64,000 nt of DNA from Chrysopilus asiliformis. Its lineage: Eukaryota > Arthropoda > Insecta > Diptera > Rhagionidae. The notes under the pieces are model-generated. The model saw nothing but the letters and a program-made list of their open reading frames with translations, was not told where the DNA came from and ran no database searches. The stretch is taken from assembly GCA_964034945.1 (NCBI GenBank), contig OZ035960.1, positions 34,998,179 to 35,062,178 on the forward strand. The letters are read 5' to 3'. The translations under genes and the position numbers were made by a program. The first letter of the stretch is position 1, and the number at the start of each line of letters is the position of its first letter. Positions 11,901-26,900 of the stretch are shown piece by piece.

Positions 11901-14900
11901 AAAGCAAATATCCTTTTTTCCATTTTTCCCGGGGAAAAATGGCATTAGGGGGTTTTCGGGGTCGCTGATCATCACTGTAGAAAATGAATTTGAATTTAAA
12001 CCGAAAAATGGGGTAAAAACGTGGTAAATTTGCAAAAAAGTCGTAAAATTTCGAAAAAAATCAGAATTTAGCTCGCACACCATTTAAGTTGTAAACTCAC
12101 CCAAAAAAACATTAATCTTACACTAGAAATAGGGTAATTTTAATATAAATATTATTTTTTGTTTTTGCAGACCGTATAAGCCAAGAAATTCTAATACCAT
12201 TTTCGGTGTAATTTTAAACAAAAAATGTCGTAAAATTACACCTTAAGACGCGGTTTTGCTACCAAATAGGAGGAAAATTACAACAAAAATGTGGTAATTT
12301 TAAACACCCATGGTAGTTATTACACTATTTTCGGTTTAATTTTAAACAAAAAATGTCGTAAGTTTACACCAGTATTGTGCTCTTACGTCTTATTTATTTT
12401 AAAGTTCCCCCGTAAAAGTGGCTTTTGTACGCCACAAAATGAGTAAAAATACATAGCTTTTAAGCCATTACGACTCGGTTTAATTTTACTACTATTATAG
12501 TAGGAAAATGGTTTCCTACTATTTTAGTGGTAAAATTACAATAAAATTTTCTAGAGTGATGAATCCGGTGTTATATTCTCAAAATTCGAAACGGTAGGTT
12601 CTGTAAGGATAACGCAAATAACATTTTTCCCATTTTTTTCGGGCAAAAATGGCATTAAGGGGTTTTCGGGGTCGCTGGTCGCGAATCTGGTGTTAGAACG
12701 AAGCTTTCTCAAAAGTTTTTAAGTTTGGTCCGGTATTCTACGTATTCTAAAACTTATACAAAAAATTCAATCCGGCAACGACGGATATGCAAGCTAAGTC
12801 AGAAATAAAAACGAATTAAAGCATGAAAAATTAAATAAATATTTTTCTCACTTTTATTTCTGGTACACAGCACCCAAAAAAATATTTTTTTCCTTTTTAG
12901 TACATTTAAAAAAAAAGGTTTTTTTTAGATTTAAATTATTTTTAATACAAGCTTGCATCACTTCAAAAAAATGTGCTTAGTATATCACGGAAATTTTTAA
13001 AACTTCCCAACAAGTGAGATTTTAAATACTGTTAACTAAAATTTGTAACTTAATATTGGCAACACTAAGAAGTGGTTTCCCTACAAAAGCAATGTTTTTT
13101 AACCCATACGACCGTATTTATTGACCCTTTGTTTTAAAATGTATACAAAACAGAAATAAATTCGGTCGCACGCTATCATTGATATTGCTTGATTTTTTCC
13201 ACTAATTAGATTACGCACGATGAGATTGAACAAATGATTTTTTTGGATTAATCCTTATCTAGACTTGCACTAGACCGTAATCGGTATTCTTCTTAGTGGT
13301 ACGACTGAGAAGTAAGTTTTCATATCATATGCTTATATGAATATTAAATATGTGAACTAAGTTTGAACTTGACAAATTCATAATAAAAATTAATCAAATG
13401 TATGCTATTCTGATTAGAGTTCCATTAAATCAATTTTAATTGTCAAGAATCAATCAATTTGTAAATATAAAAAGACGTTTTATTATGTGAAATCTTTCAC
13501 AATGATTGACTATTCCAGGTAATTTAGTTATCTGATGATATAGAATAAATATAGATTGATCGTATTATTAAGTTATTATGCAGTATTTAATTTGCCTAAT
13601 AGACAATTATTTAGAAAAAAAAAATTATTGAGTTGGATGCTTTAATGATTGATCTTGAAAATTCCATAGAAATCGAACATAAAAATTAAAATGTTGTGAG
13701 AAATATCCGTGATTTCGAATTAAAATTTTTTATTATAAAACAATTTGCCATAAAAATACAAGTTCATTTGTTTTAATGGTGTTAACAAATTAGTTCTATT
13801 TTTTTTTTATTAGAATTATTGCAATAATATGTAATTAGTTGATGATTTTCTTTGCAAGGAAAAAATGCCTCTTTTTATTGATGCAATTAGGTGCTGAAGA
13901 TTTTTCAAATTATTGGAAAAATTTGCTTCTGTTTTTTATACCCGTATGATGAAACCAAAGGGTATCTTAGATTTGCCTTACAGTTTGTAACGCCAAGATC
14001 CCGTCATCACACAAAAAAAATGAATTACACCAGTGTGTTTAGAATGATAAAAAAAAGTTGAATTTAGCATGTCCGTCCGTCTGTCCCTCCGTCTGTCCGT
14101 CTGTCCCTCCGTCCGTCCGTCTGTGGCGCGGATTGCGGGCGCACGGATTTAGCTAGAGACTTGAAATTTTGCACAGATCCGTTTTTCGTAAAATGCGAGG
14201 CTAAGTTCGTTAACCCTCTAACCGGAATGCCCGCCTTAAGGCGGGCTTCAGGGAATTCGCTTGTTTATAACGGGTGACAATTTTAATCGCCGGAAATCGC
14301 CGGAACGTCTTACACTGACTTTTGTAAGTTATCGCTTTACATGCTGGAAAAAATTTAGCCCTGTACGTTGTCTTGGTTACGGTCTGTCGCAAGTTGAAAG
14401 TCATATTTTAGTGAATTTTTCTCGGAAATATTCCGGTTAGAGGGTTAATGTGCTAAAATGGACCATTAGAACGAAAACGTATTTTGCGAATATCTCAAAA
14501 ACGGTGCATCTTATAAAAAAAGTCCAAGAACAAAAGTTATTTAGGATATGATTCTACATAAAACTCCCATACATCAAAATTGGATTGGAATAAATTTTAA
14601 AAAATCTTATTGGAAAGTTTGACTTCAAAGTGGAATTTTGGTACAACTGTTCGAATTTTGATACGAATATCACCATACGGGTTTTCAATAATTGCCAGAT
14701 TGGCAATTATAGCTTTTGTTATGTTTATAGTTACGAAATGATCGACTCAAATTCGAAGAAGTTTTTTTTTTAATAAGGAATACATATTATTTGTAATTTA
14801 AGTTTGTTATGTGAATGTATTTTTATATTTAACCAAAAATTGGTGAAAAACAGGAGCGGAAAAAGAAACGCATATCTGGTGTTTTTTGTGGGAAAAACCT

Positions 14901-17900
14901 TAAGTCTCCACCGCTAGGGAAGTTCCCCTTACATTTTAAAAAAATACCAACATCATTAGCATCGTTTTGCCGTGAAAGGAGAATAATTAAAATCGTTACA
15001 GATCCTGGGCCGCTCTTTTGAATGGTTTTTTATTTTATTGTACAATGTGTGGCGTTTTTGTAACGTGTGAAAATTAAAATCATTCGTTAGGTTTGTAGTG
15101 CATGAGATTTCTTAAATTGCTCAACTCTTTCTGATTTCGTTAATATCAATTGAAAGTGCAACTTGTAGAGCCAGTTAAAATGCAAGTAAATGAGTATCAT
15201 TACCCCTTGAAAACATACTTATCTAATAAACGGCATAACTTTCTTCAGCACAATTCATAAATATACTCATATCCACTTATAAATATAGATATATGGTATA
15301 TTTTCTAACACTGGATGGATTCCCGGCTAGACTATTCTGTATCTAGTGATGTCTTGCATTTATCCACACATCTATTTAGGTTATTGGCTTATTAATATTA
15401 CGTCTGTGCAAAAAGCATGTAAGTAAACCATAAAAACATTTAAGTATTACTCAATTTGATGCCAGCGTGTTATATAATTTCTCCGTGGTTCATTTATCTC
15501 TTGCATCGGCATTTATTATCATTCATTGAGATGTATCTGACCTACTGCAATAGCAATCAGTGATAAATATTTTTATGTCGTATTATGACATATGAAAATA
15601 TAAAATTCTATCTTTAAAATAGATATATCTATATATATAAAACTTCAAATCCCCATTGCAACACAATTAATTATTAGTTTTCTCTAAACTATGTACAGAT
15701 TTTAATTTAATGTGGGAACACATTTTTTTGAGCAAGCAATGCGTCTACCACAAAGGTTTTTTCATGTGCGGAAAAATTGTGTAAAAATATTGAATTATTA
15801 GTAAAAGTGCTGGAAAAATATGAAATAAAAAAAAAACATCTTCAAATAAATCGTATGCCAATTTTTGAAAACCCATGCATTAATTTTTTTAATCAATAAA
15901 TCATACAGTCTAATTAAAAATGTCTAGTAAAACATCTCTTTTACATCAAGCCAAGACCAATTTTAAAATGATTTAATATTAACATTAATTACATTTTAAT
16001 CGATATTTTTTCACTACAAAGAACACATTCCTGCATTAAATTTAAACCACTTTCTGTGGTTTTCTATTAAATATTCCACACCTCATAAATATACCAATTT
16101 GTAATATAATAAATTTTAATAAAATATTTTCTCATCTAATCAGACATTTTAATTGATCTCTTTTTGAATTCGCTTCACTTTTGCGTAAAAAATATTTAAA
16201 ATACCTAAAATTATTTTAATATAAATTAACTTGATTAATCAGAAGCTAATAAAACCATTAAAATGTCGTTACGCTGTATTTCACATTAAAGATGAGTTGA
16301 AGAAAGGTTAAATATATCAGGAAATGCAAATAAAGATTGTTGCAAGCCGAGAATTGAATTGTTTTAACAAAGAAATTATAGTTTCATCATTTGTTAAATT
16401 GCAATTAAAAGATTTAATAAAAAAACCTTGAAAATAAGTGTTAGCAATTATTAATACAAGTTTAATGGTATCGTGAGCGATAATTTAACTCCGTAGCCAG
16501 GGTGTATTTTCCATTTACTCTACAAATGTGGAAATAATTCAAATAAATAAAATTCCATTAAACATGGAATTTAATGTAATTCTCAAATGATGCACTGAGA
16601 TTTATTTAACATATTGAGAGAAAAATCTATTACAATAATAGGCTTGCGTATCTGCCTGTCTTTCTGTTTGTCTGTATGTTTGCCTAAAACTCAATAACCA
16701 TTAAACCAATTTTGACGAAACTCTAAGGGTAACATAAAAACATTAAGGATCGGGTTTTACACTGTGTATTGACACAAAATTGTATCCAATCTCATCCTTT
16801 CACAGGAAAATTAATTATATATACTTATTTATTATTATCCCAAATTTACAAAACCAATCAAAAAGGCGTTGACCGTAAACCATCCTTATGTTGATGGTTT
16901 CTGGGTATCCACACGACATTATACCAGAGAACAAATAATCTAGAGAATAAACTCTTAGAACAAATTTTTAGAGAAAATTTTTCCACTGTGAGATGAAGCA
17001 AGAGGATCCGATGTAACACGGAAAAAATTATCCATTCGATTCCTCCATCCAAAGATTATACTCTAAGATGATTTACGCAGAAGATCGAAATGGTACACAA
17101 TATTTTTAAAAAAATTTGTCGCGATGGTATCGCCATCTAGGATACAATCTCTAAAGCTTGATTAGATTTGTGAGCCTTGGGTTTAGAAGCTTTAAAAATT
17201 TTGTGTTCGCATGTGTGTTGTGTCAAAGTTGTTCTGATTCATTCATTCTGTTTGATAGCCAATATGCGAGGTACAAAGTTCAATGACATGTTTCGTCGCC
17301 TGTGAATTTTTGTTGTTTTTTTTTTTAAATTCTGTATTGTACCATTTTTTTACTTTAAGCAGGCGTATTAGATTCGTTGAGATTTAAAAAAAATCTTCCT
17401 TTTCGGATTCTAATTATTTTCTTTAGAGGAAAGATGTTTATTGATGGAACGTTTATTAATTTATTTTTGATTTAATCATTTTCTTAGACTAGCAATTTTA
17501 TATCTCATATGTAATATGGACACGATAACTCTCGAAGGAATTGAACTGGAGACTTGAAATTTGGTATGAATGATTTTTTCGTAAAAAGTAAGGACGAGTT
17601 CGTTAACCGGCAAAATCGGACCACTTCTTCCCCCCTCCACCATAGAAAAGTTTTTAGTGATTTTCTCGAAAACGGTACGTCCGATCGAAAAACTTTATAC
17701 TACAAAATTGCTTAGAATATAATTTTACATCAAGCGTCAACTAATACCCTCCCCCCATACAAATATGTGTTTTTTGCCATGAGACCTGTTGTCTTTATTA
17801 TATTGCCTTTGCTTAATCATTTTAAAATAATTAACGCAAAATATAAAATATCAGTTGTGGGCAACACAAAACTTTCTTCTACAAAATCTACGACCCTGTG

Positions 17901-20900
17901 AATTTACGTTATAGCCCTGTCAATACAACCTCCCAATAAATTGTTGGTTTATCCAAAAATATCAAAAACGTACAAAATTTGAGATAACTTGAGAACTGTA
18001 AAAGATATCAATTTACGGTAAATGGCAAAAATGTAGAAAATGTTAACATCTTTAATTATTTTTTTAACTGATTTGTCGAAAAACCGTTAGTTTGCAAATT
18101 ATTCGCAAAAATATGATTTTTTACATATTAATGAAAATATCTCAATAACGGTAAAAGATAACGGATAACGGTAAGAAATAAAATTGTGCAGAATGCCATT
18201 CTCATTAATTCACTTCATACATTCAGTCAGCAAAAACCCGTTAATTTTCGAGATAATCGTAAAAAACTGTTTTTTTTTTGGAAATAACGGTTTATCTCGA
18301 TAACAGGTTGAGATATCGAGTTATAGCTAAAGACAAAAGTGTGGGAAATTTTATTTTCTCCAAGTTTTGTCATACTTAAGGCCACCAAAAAACGCGTAGT
18401 TTGGGAGTAAATCGAGAAAAACGAAATTGCGATTTTTGAAAAACCGACATTTTGGATACTTCCGGTTAACGGATTTGCACCAAAAGTAGGATCGTCCCGT
18501 TTCCGGACCCAACATGCCTTTAAAATTTCATGGCGCTAGCTCTATTAGTTTTTGAGAAATCTTGAACACAGAATGACAGACAGACTGACAGACAGAAAGA
18601 CATTTTATTAATATGACTCCAATCGACTCAGGAGTGATCGGGAAATGTTTTTTAGGCAAAATTAAGAGGTCGAAATTTTTCATGAATACAATACTTTATT
18701 ATACTCCGTAGAAGAAAGTAAAAAGTAAATATAAAATACAAGAGCTGAAAAAAGAAAAATGCGGTTTCAATCAAATTTGAGCAATCAATGAAATTTTCAT
18801 CCTGAAACGTTCTATGCATAAGCACAACAACACAGCGAATAGTCGAATAGTCGATCCATGCAACGCCGCCAATTTTAAGTCAGATAAAATTAACAGAATC
18901 GCGTCGACGAACATGCCGAACAAAATCAACGAATACGTAAAACGAATAACCGAAGCAGAAAAAACAAAACAGAATGACTGAGTAAGAAGAGCTTTGAAAC
19001 AACTACACATGCAAACAAATCATATAAAATGTTTAAAGTTTTCAAACCCGAGACTCATAACGAAAGCTCCAAATCTAAATCAAACTTTAGAGATTGTATC
19101 CCAAATTGGGATACAATCTCGAAAATTTTTGGTACCATTTCGATCTTCTCCGTAAATCATCTTAGAGTATAATCTTTGCTCCATCTCATTGAATAGATAC
19201 GACGAAAATGATTAGAAAATGTTCTCTCTGCTTCGTGCTCCCTAGTCTAAAAGTAATTAACTTTTAGGCCGTAGCTAGTGAATGATAGAGACATTTTTCC
19301 CCCCTTCGAAGGGGAAATTTGTCAAAAATTTGTTCGGCAGAGTTTTTTCTATATATTCCTTATTCTATGCTTTAACTACCACCAGACATCTGCTACCCGT
19401 TCATGGTTTCTATAAAAAATTGACTCAATCTGGATGTTCCGTCATAATATTTTTTGTTGCTTTATATTTTTTTAATTTTTTGTATTATTATTTTAATTAA
19501 GAACACAGTATCGAATACAATACAAATACAGAACACAGTGTAACAAATAGATTAAACAGAACAAAGTTTTCCAAATACAATACAGTTCTATATTATACAG
19601 AATGGATGGTCACCGTAAATATACCTACCCTAAGCTAGTTTTCACATGTAGTATAACCACAGAGCTTCTATAGAACAGAGGTTAAAATTGACACTGAGCG
19701 ACAAAAATATGGCGTGAAATATCGGACTTTATCATTAGCACAAGCAGAAAAAAGCTTTCGTAAAGCTTTCGAGCTAATGATAAAATCCCATATTTCACGC
19801 CATATTTTTGTCGCTCAGTGTGATTTTAACCTCTGTTCTATAGAAGCTCTGTGGTATAACCATAAAAAACTAAGTGTGATTAAAACTTCTTGTGGTTTTT
19901 TGTTTCAATCAACTCTCCTTTTACGAACAACCCAAATTACTTTACCTTATGTGCGTAATAATTTCAGTAAAGTCCTTGACATCAATATTGGTTTTAAATG
20001 ACATAACTTGAACATAAGTATGAGTTAATTTAGACTAAGATTTTAATTGTTGTGATTTTTTATAATGTAAAATATAGTTCATAATCTAAAGAAATTACAA
20101 TAAGCTCCATTAAAAATTACTACACGTCATTATTTAGTAACGTTTGAAATAATTTGCTGCGTAAAAGATTGTTGTTGATTCTGTGTTTTCCGGTTTTGAA
20201 TGTCAGCCGATTTATCAACAACATTTGTAACACATCAGATGTCCATCTAATTGAAAACGTTTTCAATAATTATGGCAACTGACCATGTCCTTGTAGAAAT
20301 TGAAAATACTCGAACATTGACTGGACACAATTACGAAATGAGACAAAGTGTTGCTCAAACCCGGCTTAAGTCTGACACAGACAATTAATTGAGGTAATTC
20401 AGTTAAATCATTTTTATCGACTTCTTTTTTTTTATCTAGCGATAGACATACGTACAAAATATGAATCCCACGTAAATTGTTGAAAATCTCATTAAAATCC
20501 ATAAATTATAAATTCTATGATTTTGATTCTTTGATAAGTTGGTCACTATCGAAGTTTAGCATAGCTTCGGAGAATATTACTGAATAATATAGTTCCAAGG
20601 TAAGGTGAAGTGATGTCGTTAGAAAATTGGCAGATCGAGATTAATCTTTTGACCTTGACACTTGTGTTAAAAGTGAACTCTATGTATATATATGGAGGTA
20701 CAGATAAATAATTGATTTAATGTGCAATTTTGTGATAATTATGCAATATTAACCAGTAATAACGAGAGTAAATGAACTTCTGTTTAATTGTTTGAAAAAA
20801 CTTGCATTACTTTTGAAAATCGATAACAGATTTCAAATTATTTCATAATTTTTGCGTTTAAATTTTTTAAGAATTCTAAAAGATAAAAAAAATAGAGGAT

Positions 20901-23900
20901 GATCACCGTAAATATACCTACCCTAAGCTGGTTTTCAAATGTAGTATAACCATAAAAAATTAAGTGCGATTAAAACTTCTTGTGATATCGTAATGGGAAA
21001 TCCTGTCTATTACGAAAATAGTTAATTTCAATTACAAAAATAGGCAAAATCGGATATTTTTAACTACTTAGTAGTTAAATTTACTATTTTGTGATTAAAT
21101 TGACTATTTTTGTAATTGTAATCAATTAAGTATATTGTAATTGAAATTAATCATTTTAGTAATAGTCCCGATTACCCATTATAAAATAGTTGAATTTACT
21201 ATTTTTTCCTTGCGTGTTCGAAAGAAGTTGTAAAAATGATTTCAATTTTTAAAGAGTTAAAGGAGTGAAATTTGTAGTGTCCTTTAAATACCTTAACTCT
21301 GATTTAAGGGTCGTCACAGATTGGCGGGATTTTTACTTTCCTATGCTGTAGAGAGAAAGTATTGTATTCATGACGGAGACCGACTCGGGAACGGGGGTAG
21401 ATAGAAATTTTCTGCTCAGTACGAAATCCATTGCAGGCAAAATTATGAGGAAGTCTTTGCATCTGTCTGTCAGTCTGTCCGTTGTACGTATCTTAAATAA
21501 CTCGAGAACGCGTTGAGCTAGCGACTTGAAATTTTCTGTAAATGAGTTTTACGAAAAACGTAGTTTTCTATCAGCTTTTGGAAAGGTAACGGTAGATATA
21601 AGGGGTACCTCTCAGTTTTTTTTTGTTTTAAAAAAATACAGTCTTTTTAGAACTCCCCAAAAACTATGTATATGCGCTTTTAGGGAAAAAATTAATGTAA
21701 CAAAATTTAAAGGATATAAAATTTTCCACAATTTTTTGCTTCAACAGCTTTTACGTTTCTGTAATAGTTCGCAACATACTTCAAAAAAATTAAGATTTTT
21801 GAAAAAATACATATAAGCAAATTCAATGAAAATAAAATTTCCTGCATTTTTTTTCTTAAGCGCTTTTTACGTATCTTTGACAGTTCTCCAGATATTTCGA
21901 ATAAAAATTGTTTTTTACATATTTTTTCCGAAACTAAATATTGCAGAGGAAAGTTTTGTGTTGTAATATTTTTGTATGGAATACCGCGGACACACTCCCC
22001 AAAATCCCCCGTCTTTCTTTGCCTCTATAAATGTGACTTTATTTTTCCACCAAAATGGATTTAATTTTTTCACCATTGCCTCCTCGCAATTCTGGATTTT
22101 CTAGTTTTTAAATCTGGAACTGCCCATAAAAACCTTTCGGTAATTCCCAATTTCGTTTACTTCAGCTCTCCGCGTAGAATTTCTTTTTTTTTTAATATTC
22201 GCAATTGTACTTACTAATAATGCAATATTCAGCATAACGACTTCATCGTCTTCCCGGTGTCCTTCGGATAATTCTTCCTGCCAAATTAAGGGGTGGCGCG
22301 GCTTTGACGAAACCGTTCCATTGTCATTGAAAATGATATCACCATGTGATATTATCTCTCTGTTAAAAAGTCAATCAGAAATAATTTTAATTTTACCCGC
22401 AATAATAATTTGGGTCAATAACAATGAAAACTTACTTATAAACATAAGGGCCAACTTCTTCGACTCTCATTTTATCACGACCGGCGAGAAAATCTTCAGA
22501 ATTCGTTATATTAAAAAGATATATCTTAACGTACAGGTCAACCGGTGGTTTTTCCCACAAATTGAATATTTCTCCATCAGGACCAAATACTAATTTCTAA
22601 AAATATTATTGCAATATGAAATTATCATATTTCTTGTAATTTGTTTTTAAAAAAACTCACCCAGCGAAATATAAGTTCATATGGTTGAAATATTCGTACT
22701 AATATAGCGACCGTTATTGCCAATAAGCCTCCGGCCATCAACAGGAAAACACCTGAAATTAAAATAACATTAAGTTAATCTGGTTTTTAAGTAATTGTTT
22801 TGAACTTGCAAGGGAATGTTAGGTTATATGAAAATACATAAGCATAAGGAGTGGTATTAATGATACGACAGAATTAACACAGACTTAACGATACGATACG
22901 ACGAAGGGGGATTGATCCCTTTGTTTTTGAAAAAAGTTTTTTGAGTGAGAAAAAAGTTTACTCCCAGAAAACCCAAACGTTTAAGATTAGGTAATTAAAA
23001 GTCATTCAATTAATTTAAAATTGCGCTAAAATATATGACATATTGCCAAACAAGATCAAAGTGCTAGATTTCCCAATATTATAAGTAATTTTGGGCAATT
23101 AGTGGTTGAAAACTAGGCCTGTAACAAGACAAGCCGTACTTATTTGAAAAACAAAATAAGTTATTTCCGACTTCTATATATAATTTCATTTATAGACGAG
23201 AACGAAGCAGAAAAAACAGAATTTTCTTAAAATCCGTGGGGGTTTGTAAGCAAGCTTACAAAAAACTATTTTCTTAACTGCAATTACGTTAATGTTTAGT
23301 AATTAAAGCGGCCTAGATTTAGTTTTTTAATGCACATCAAAGTAAATACTCATAAGTACAACAAAGTATTTGTATTAGGTTAAAAATTTTGTAATTAGAA
23401 TATTTTGTTTCTAAATGTGCCTAATAGTAACTGTGCTCCTACATAGGTTACATAAAAATATTTAGATGCTGTAATTTGTACTCTACACTGAGAACAAAAT
23501 GCAGATTTTCGCAAATTTGTGAGAGCTAAACTTTCTGTATGCCGACCAAAGTTTCTTTCTGCGAGCCAAACTTTCTCTCTGTCAACCTAAATTATCGTTA
23601 TGGATCGTGCATTTTCTCCGCAACAGTAAACTAAAAAATGGTTTGCCTTTTGGCTAAAACAGATAAACTGTTTGAAAATATACTAATTTTGTTCCTGGAA
23701 CCAAACTTTCCCTATAAAAACAAAACTTTTTCACGATATACCGCTAGAAGCGTAGCAGAAGAAAAACTTTTCGTCCTAGAAATAAACAAGTTTCGACGCG
23801 AGGATTAAACGTAAATTAAATTTACTATTTGTCATCAAACTCGAAAAAAGTGCCAAATGAATTTTTTTTTCAGATATTTTCGTTCTTGAAGTTTGCCTGC

Positions 23901-26900
23901 TCAAGGTAAACTAATCAAATTTCTTTGGCACGAGGAGCGAAACTATTCAGTAGCACAGTCACATATGCCTCCCGTTTTAGGTACCAATTCTATTCAGAGT
24001 TGAGCAATCGGAAACGACGCCAGACTTGGTAACAGGCAAGTCTAGGTTCGATCCCCGGCTGTGCAAGACAAAATAACTTTACAATCTTCAACAATTTAAT
24101 TTTTAAAATAATAAATAAGGACTTTCAAATGATAAAATCATAAAATTCTCTTCGCATATTTATTGTTAAAAATATAAAAACCAAACTATCAGTTTGTTTT
24201 CGGAGGGTAAATACTTTTCAAAAAATTGGCTTGACTCAAGTAAACCTTTTTTCTCAGTGTATATTTATTTAATAAATATAGTTTTATCAAGCTTCGCACA
24301 CTTGGTAAGAAACACATCCATGAAATTCATTTATAATATTAAGAGCTAGTGCAAAAAAAAACAATTTTTGAAGAATTTCAAGAAAAATGTCGAGCACGAA
24401 CAAAAAGGTATTTAATGTAATTAAGGTAAATGTTCAAACTACATCTAAGTATATCACATCATGTGCAAAAGCATTACTTAAAGATAATTTTACAGGTTTT
24501 TCTCGCCTGTTCAGAAGTATGCCACGACTTTTATCAAGTGATGGTCTTTTTTATATGAACGAGAAACGGAAATAAATGATAAAAATCCTTGCCCTAAAAA
24601 CATTATCGAATTTTCACGCATCGATTGGTGTAGGTCATGTTAAGTCGTGTATATTAATTTAAATATCAATCAATACTAATGACAAATTAGTTAATAAATT
24701 TAAAAATAAAAAAAAACTATCGCTAGTTCAAAATCCTAGCAGAAAACTCTAAATGAGAATTACTCTTGAATAAGGGGTTTGGATTTTATTAATCTTTTTT
24801 TTAAAAAAATTCATATCTCATTTTGCATAATAAATTGGTCTGCAGAAATGCAACGATAGACATTCAAAAATGACCGGTTAACCTTCTACGAACGGTTGAC
24901 GAACCGCTGACTGTACTCTTGATCTGAATTGTGTGAAAACATACTCGTAACAGGGAAAAATGCAAGCAATCCGAGTTTCATAGCCCTGATGCGATCGAAG
25001 TTTTTCGAACCGCTTAACTTAACACTTAACACTTAAATCACTCTTCGAAGGCAATATTTAGTCGAGATTCAAAGTCAAGATCAGACCACTTATACGTTAT
25101 GCCGCTTGTTTTATTAGAGTTTCTTAAGATTTTATCGCGAATTGTAGGAAATTTTATCAGCATAGTGGCTTCAATTTTTACAAGAATTGTTGAAAAGTTC
25201 TTTAAAATATTTTTTACAAAAAAATAACAAATATACTAATATATAAAAATGAGTTGGTGTCTGTCTGTCTGTCTGTCTGTCTGTTCCTCTTTCACGCAAA
25301 AACGGCTGAACCGATTGGCCTGAAATTTGGCATAGATGTTCGGCGGGGATCCAGCCCCAACATAGACCCATTAAAAAGTTTTTAAGTTCTTTCCGGTTTT
25401 TTTCGTATTCTAAAACTTAGACAAAAAACTTAACCCGGCAACGACGGGTATGCAAGCTAGGGTTTTATAAATGGTTAGAGATATTTATGTCCTTTTTAAC
25501 TAAAAATGCCGATAAAATTACGTTGTTAAGAAACGTGAGGCTATTAAAAAAAATCAATTTGTATTAAAATTCTTTAAATCTTTATTAAAACTTTTAGAGT
25601 ATTTTTTTCAAAAAAATGTCGTGAGATCATACTTTTGTGTCAAATATCATTGAACTATTTCATTGATCTATACTAAGAAATTCAAAATCGAAATGGAAAC
25701 ATTTATTAGCACCAAAATGTTAACGAATCATATTTTTATTCATTCAAGTGAAGGTTTTTTTTAATCTTCCGGTTGGTCATTTCTTGATGCACGATTTTGA
25801 TTAATAGAAATCAAACCCACGACCTTTTTTCAGATAATAAAATATAAATTAATTGAAGTTGTTGGGTGAAATCTTGGTTGATACTTTTAAAATGGTCCAA
25901 ATATTTCAACAACTGAAATTTCATGTCCAAAAACCTTCGAGTATATCTCAAAATATGGCAAATTTCAAAAAAAAAGTTTCAAAATAGTATTGCAAAAAGT
26001 GTTGCAGTATTTTCACCCAAAGTTACAATTTATATTATGGATTGAAAGTTTATACAAGTATATTGAACACACATAAATTGATATGATTTATGAAAAAGTC
26101 TTTTAGGAAAAACCAATTTCAACAAGTTTTTTTTTTATTTTTTAGTTTTATTATAAGTGCGTCAACATTATTTCAAAATTCTCATTAGTGACAAAAAAGT
26201 TACATCTATCGAATTTGGCCAAACCTATTCGACCTTCGAGACAATTTTTCGATTGATCAACAGAAATTAATTTTTTATTTGCAAATATCTCGTGGGCGCA
26301 AAGTTTATCTGGTTCCTAATGCATCAAATAACGTCTGATATATTTTCCATTTAACTATTAAACATAATAGTTATAGGTATCGATGAATTTAATCACATTT
26401 TCTTGTAATTTAATTCCAAAAAAAAAATAGCATTAGACATATTGTTGAACCCAAAATACCGTCAAGGCTGAATTTCAGTTCATTGATCTTATTTTATATT
26501 CCATAATTGAGGTCAAATTTTAATAAACCCAATCGACAGTTCGACGCATCTTGGATTTAAGAAAAATAACAGAACACAAATTCAGCATAAAAGTTTCGTA
26601 ACAAGTCTGTGAACTTTCATTTTTCAGCCACTAACCGGCATAAGTTATGTCACTCACTTCTTGTTAACGAAAAATCATTCAAGTTCGTTCCCAAATTTTT
26701 TATGAACTTGAAAATAAAATGTGAAAATTCAAAGCTTAACAAAGCAAAATTGAAAATTTGTGATTTTTAATATTTATGAGCGTTAAATTTTGTAAATAAA
26801 CAAATTTAAATTGTTATTTGGAAATTGTGTAAATTGGCAAAAATGTTGCTTGCCTAAAAAATCTGAAAAAATTGTTTATAAGGAAGAGAATCTAAAAAAA

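Noticed and set aside
18771..19010. 79-codon minus-strand frame with hydrophobic stretches
   Set aside because: No homology recognised, no splice context, and it lies beside an R2 copy. Likely chance.
20263..20502. 79-codon minus-strand frame (YVCLSLDKKKEVDKNDLTEL)
   Set aside because: Looked protein-like, but no borders, neighbours or family could be assigned.
24001..24070. A functional tRNA gene
   Set aside because: The B box is good, but no proper acceptor stem, D arm or anticodon arm could be drawn.
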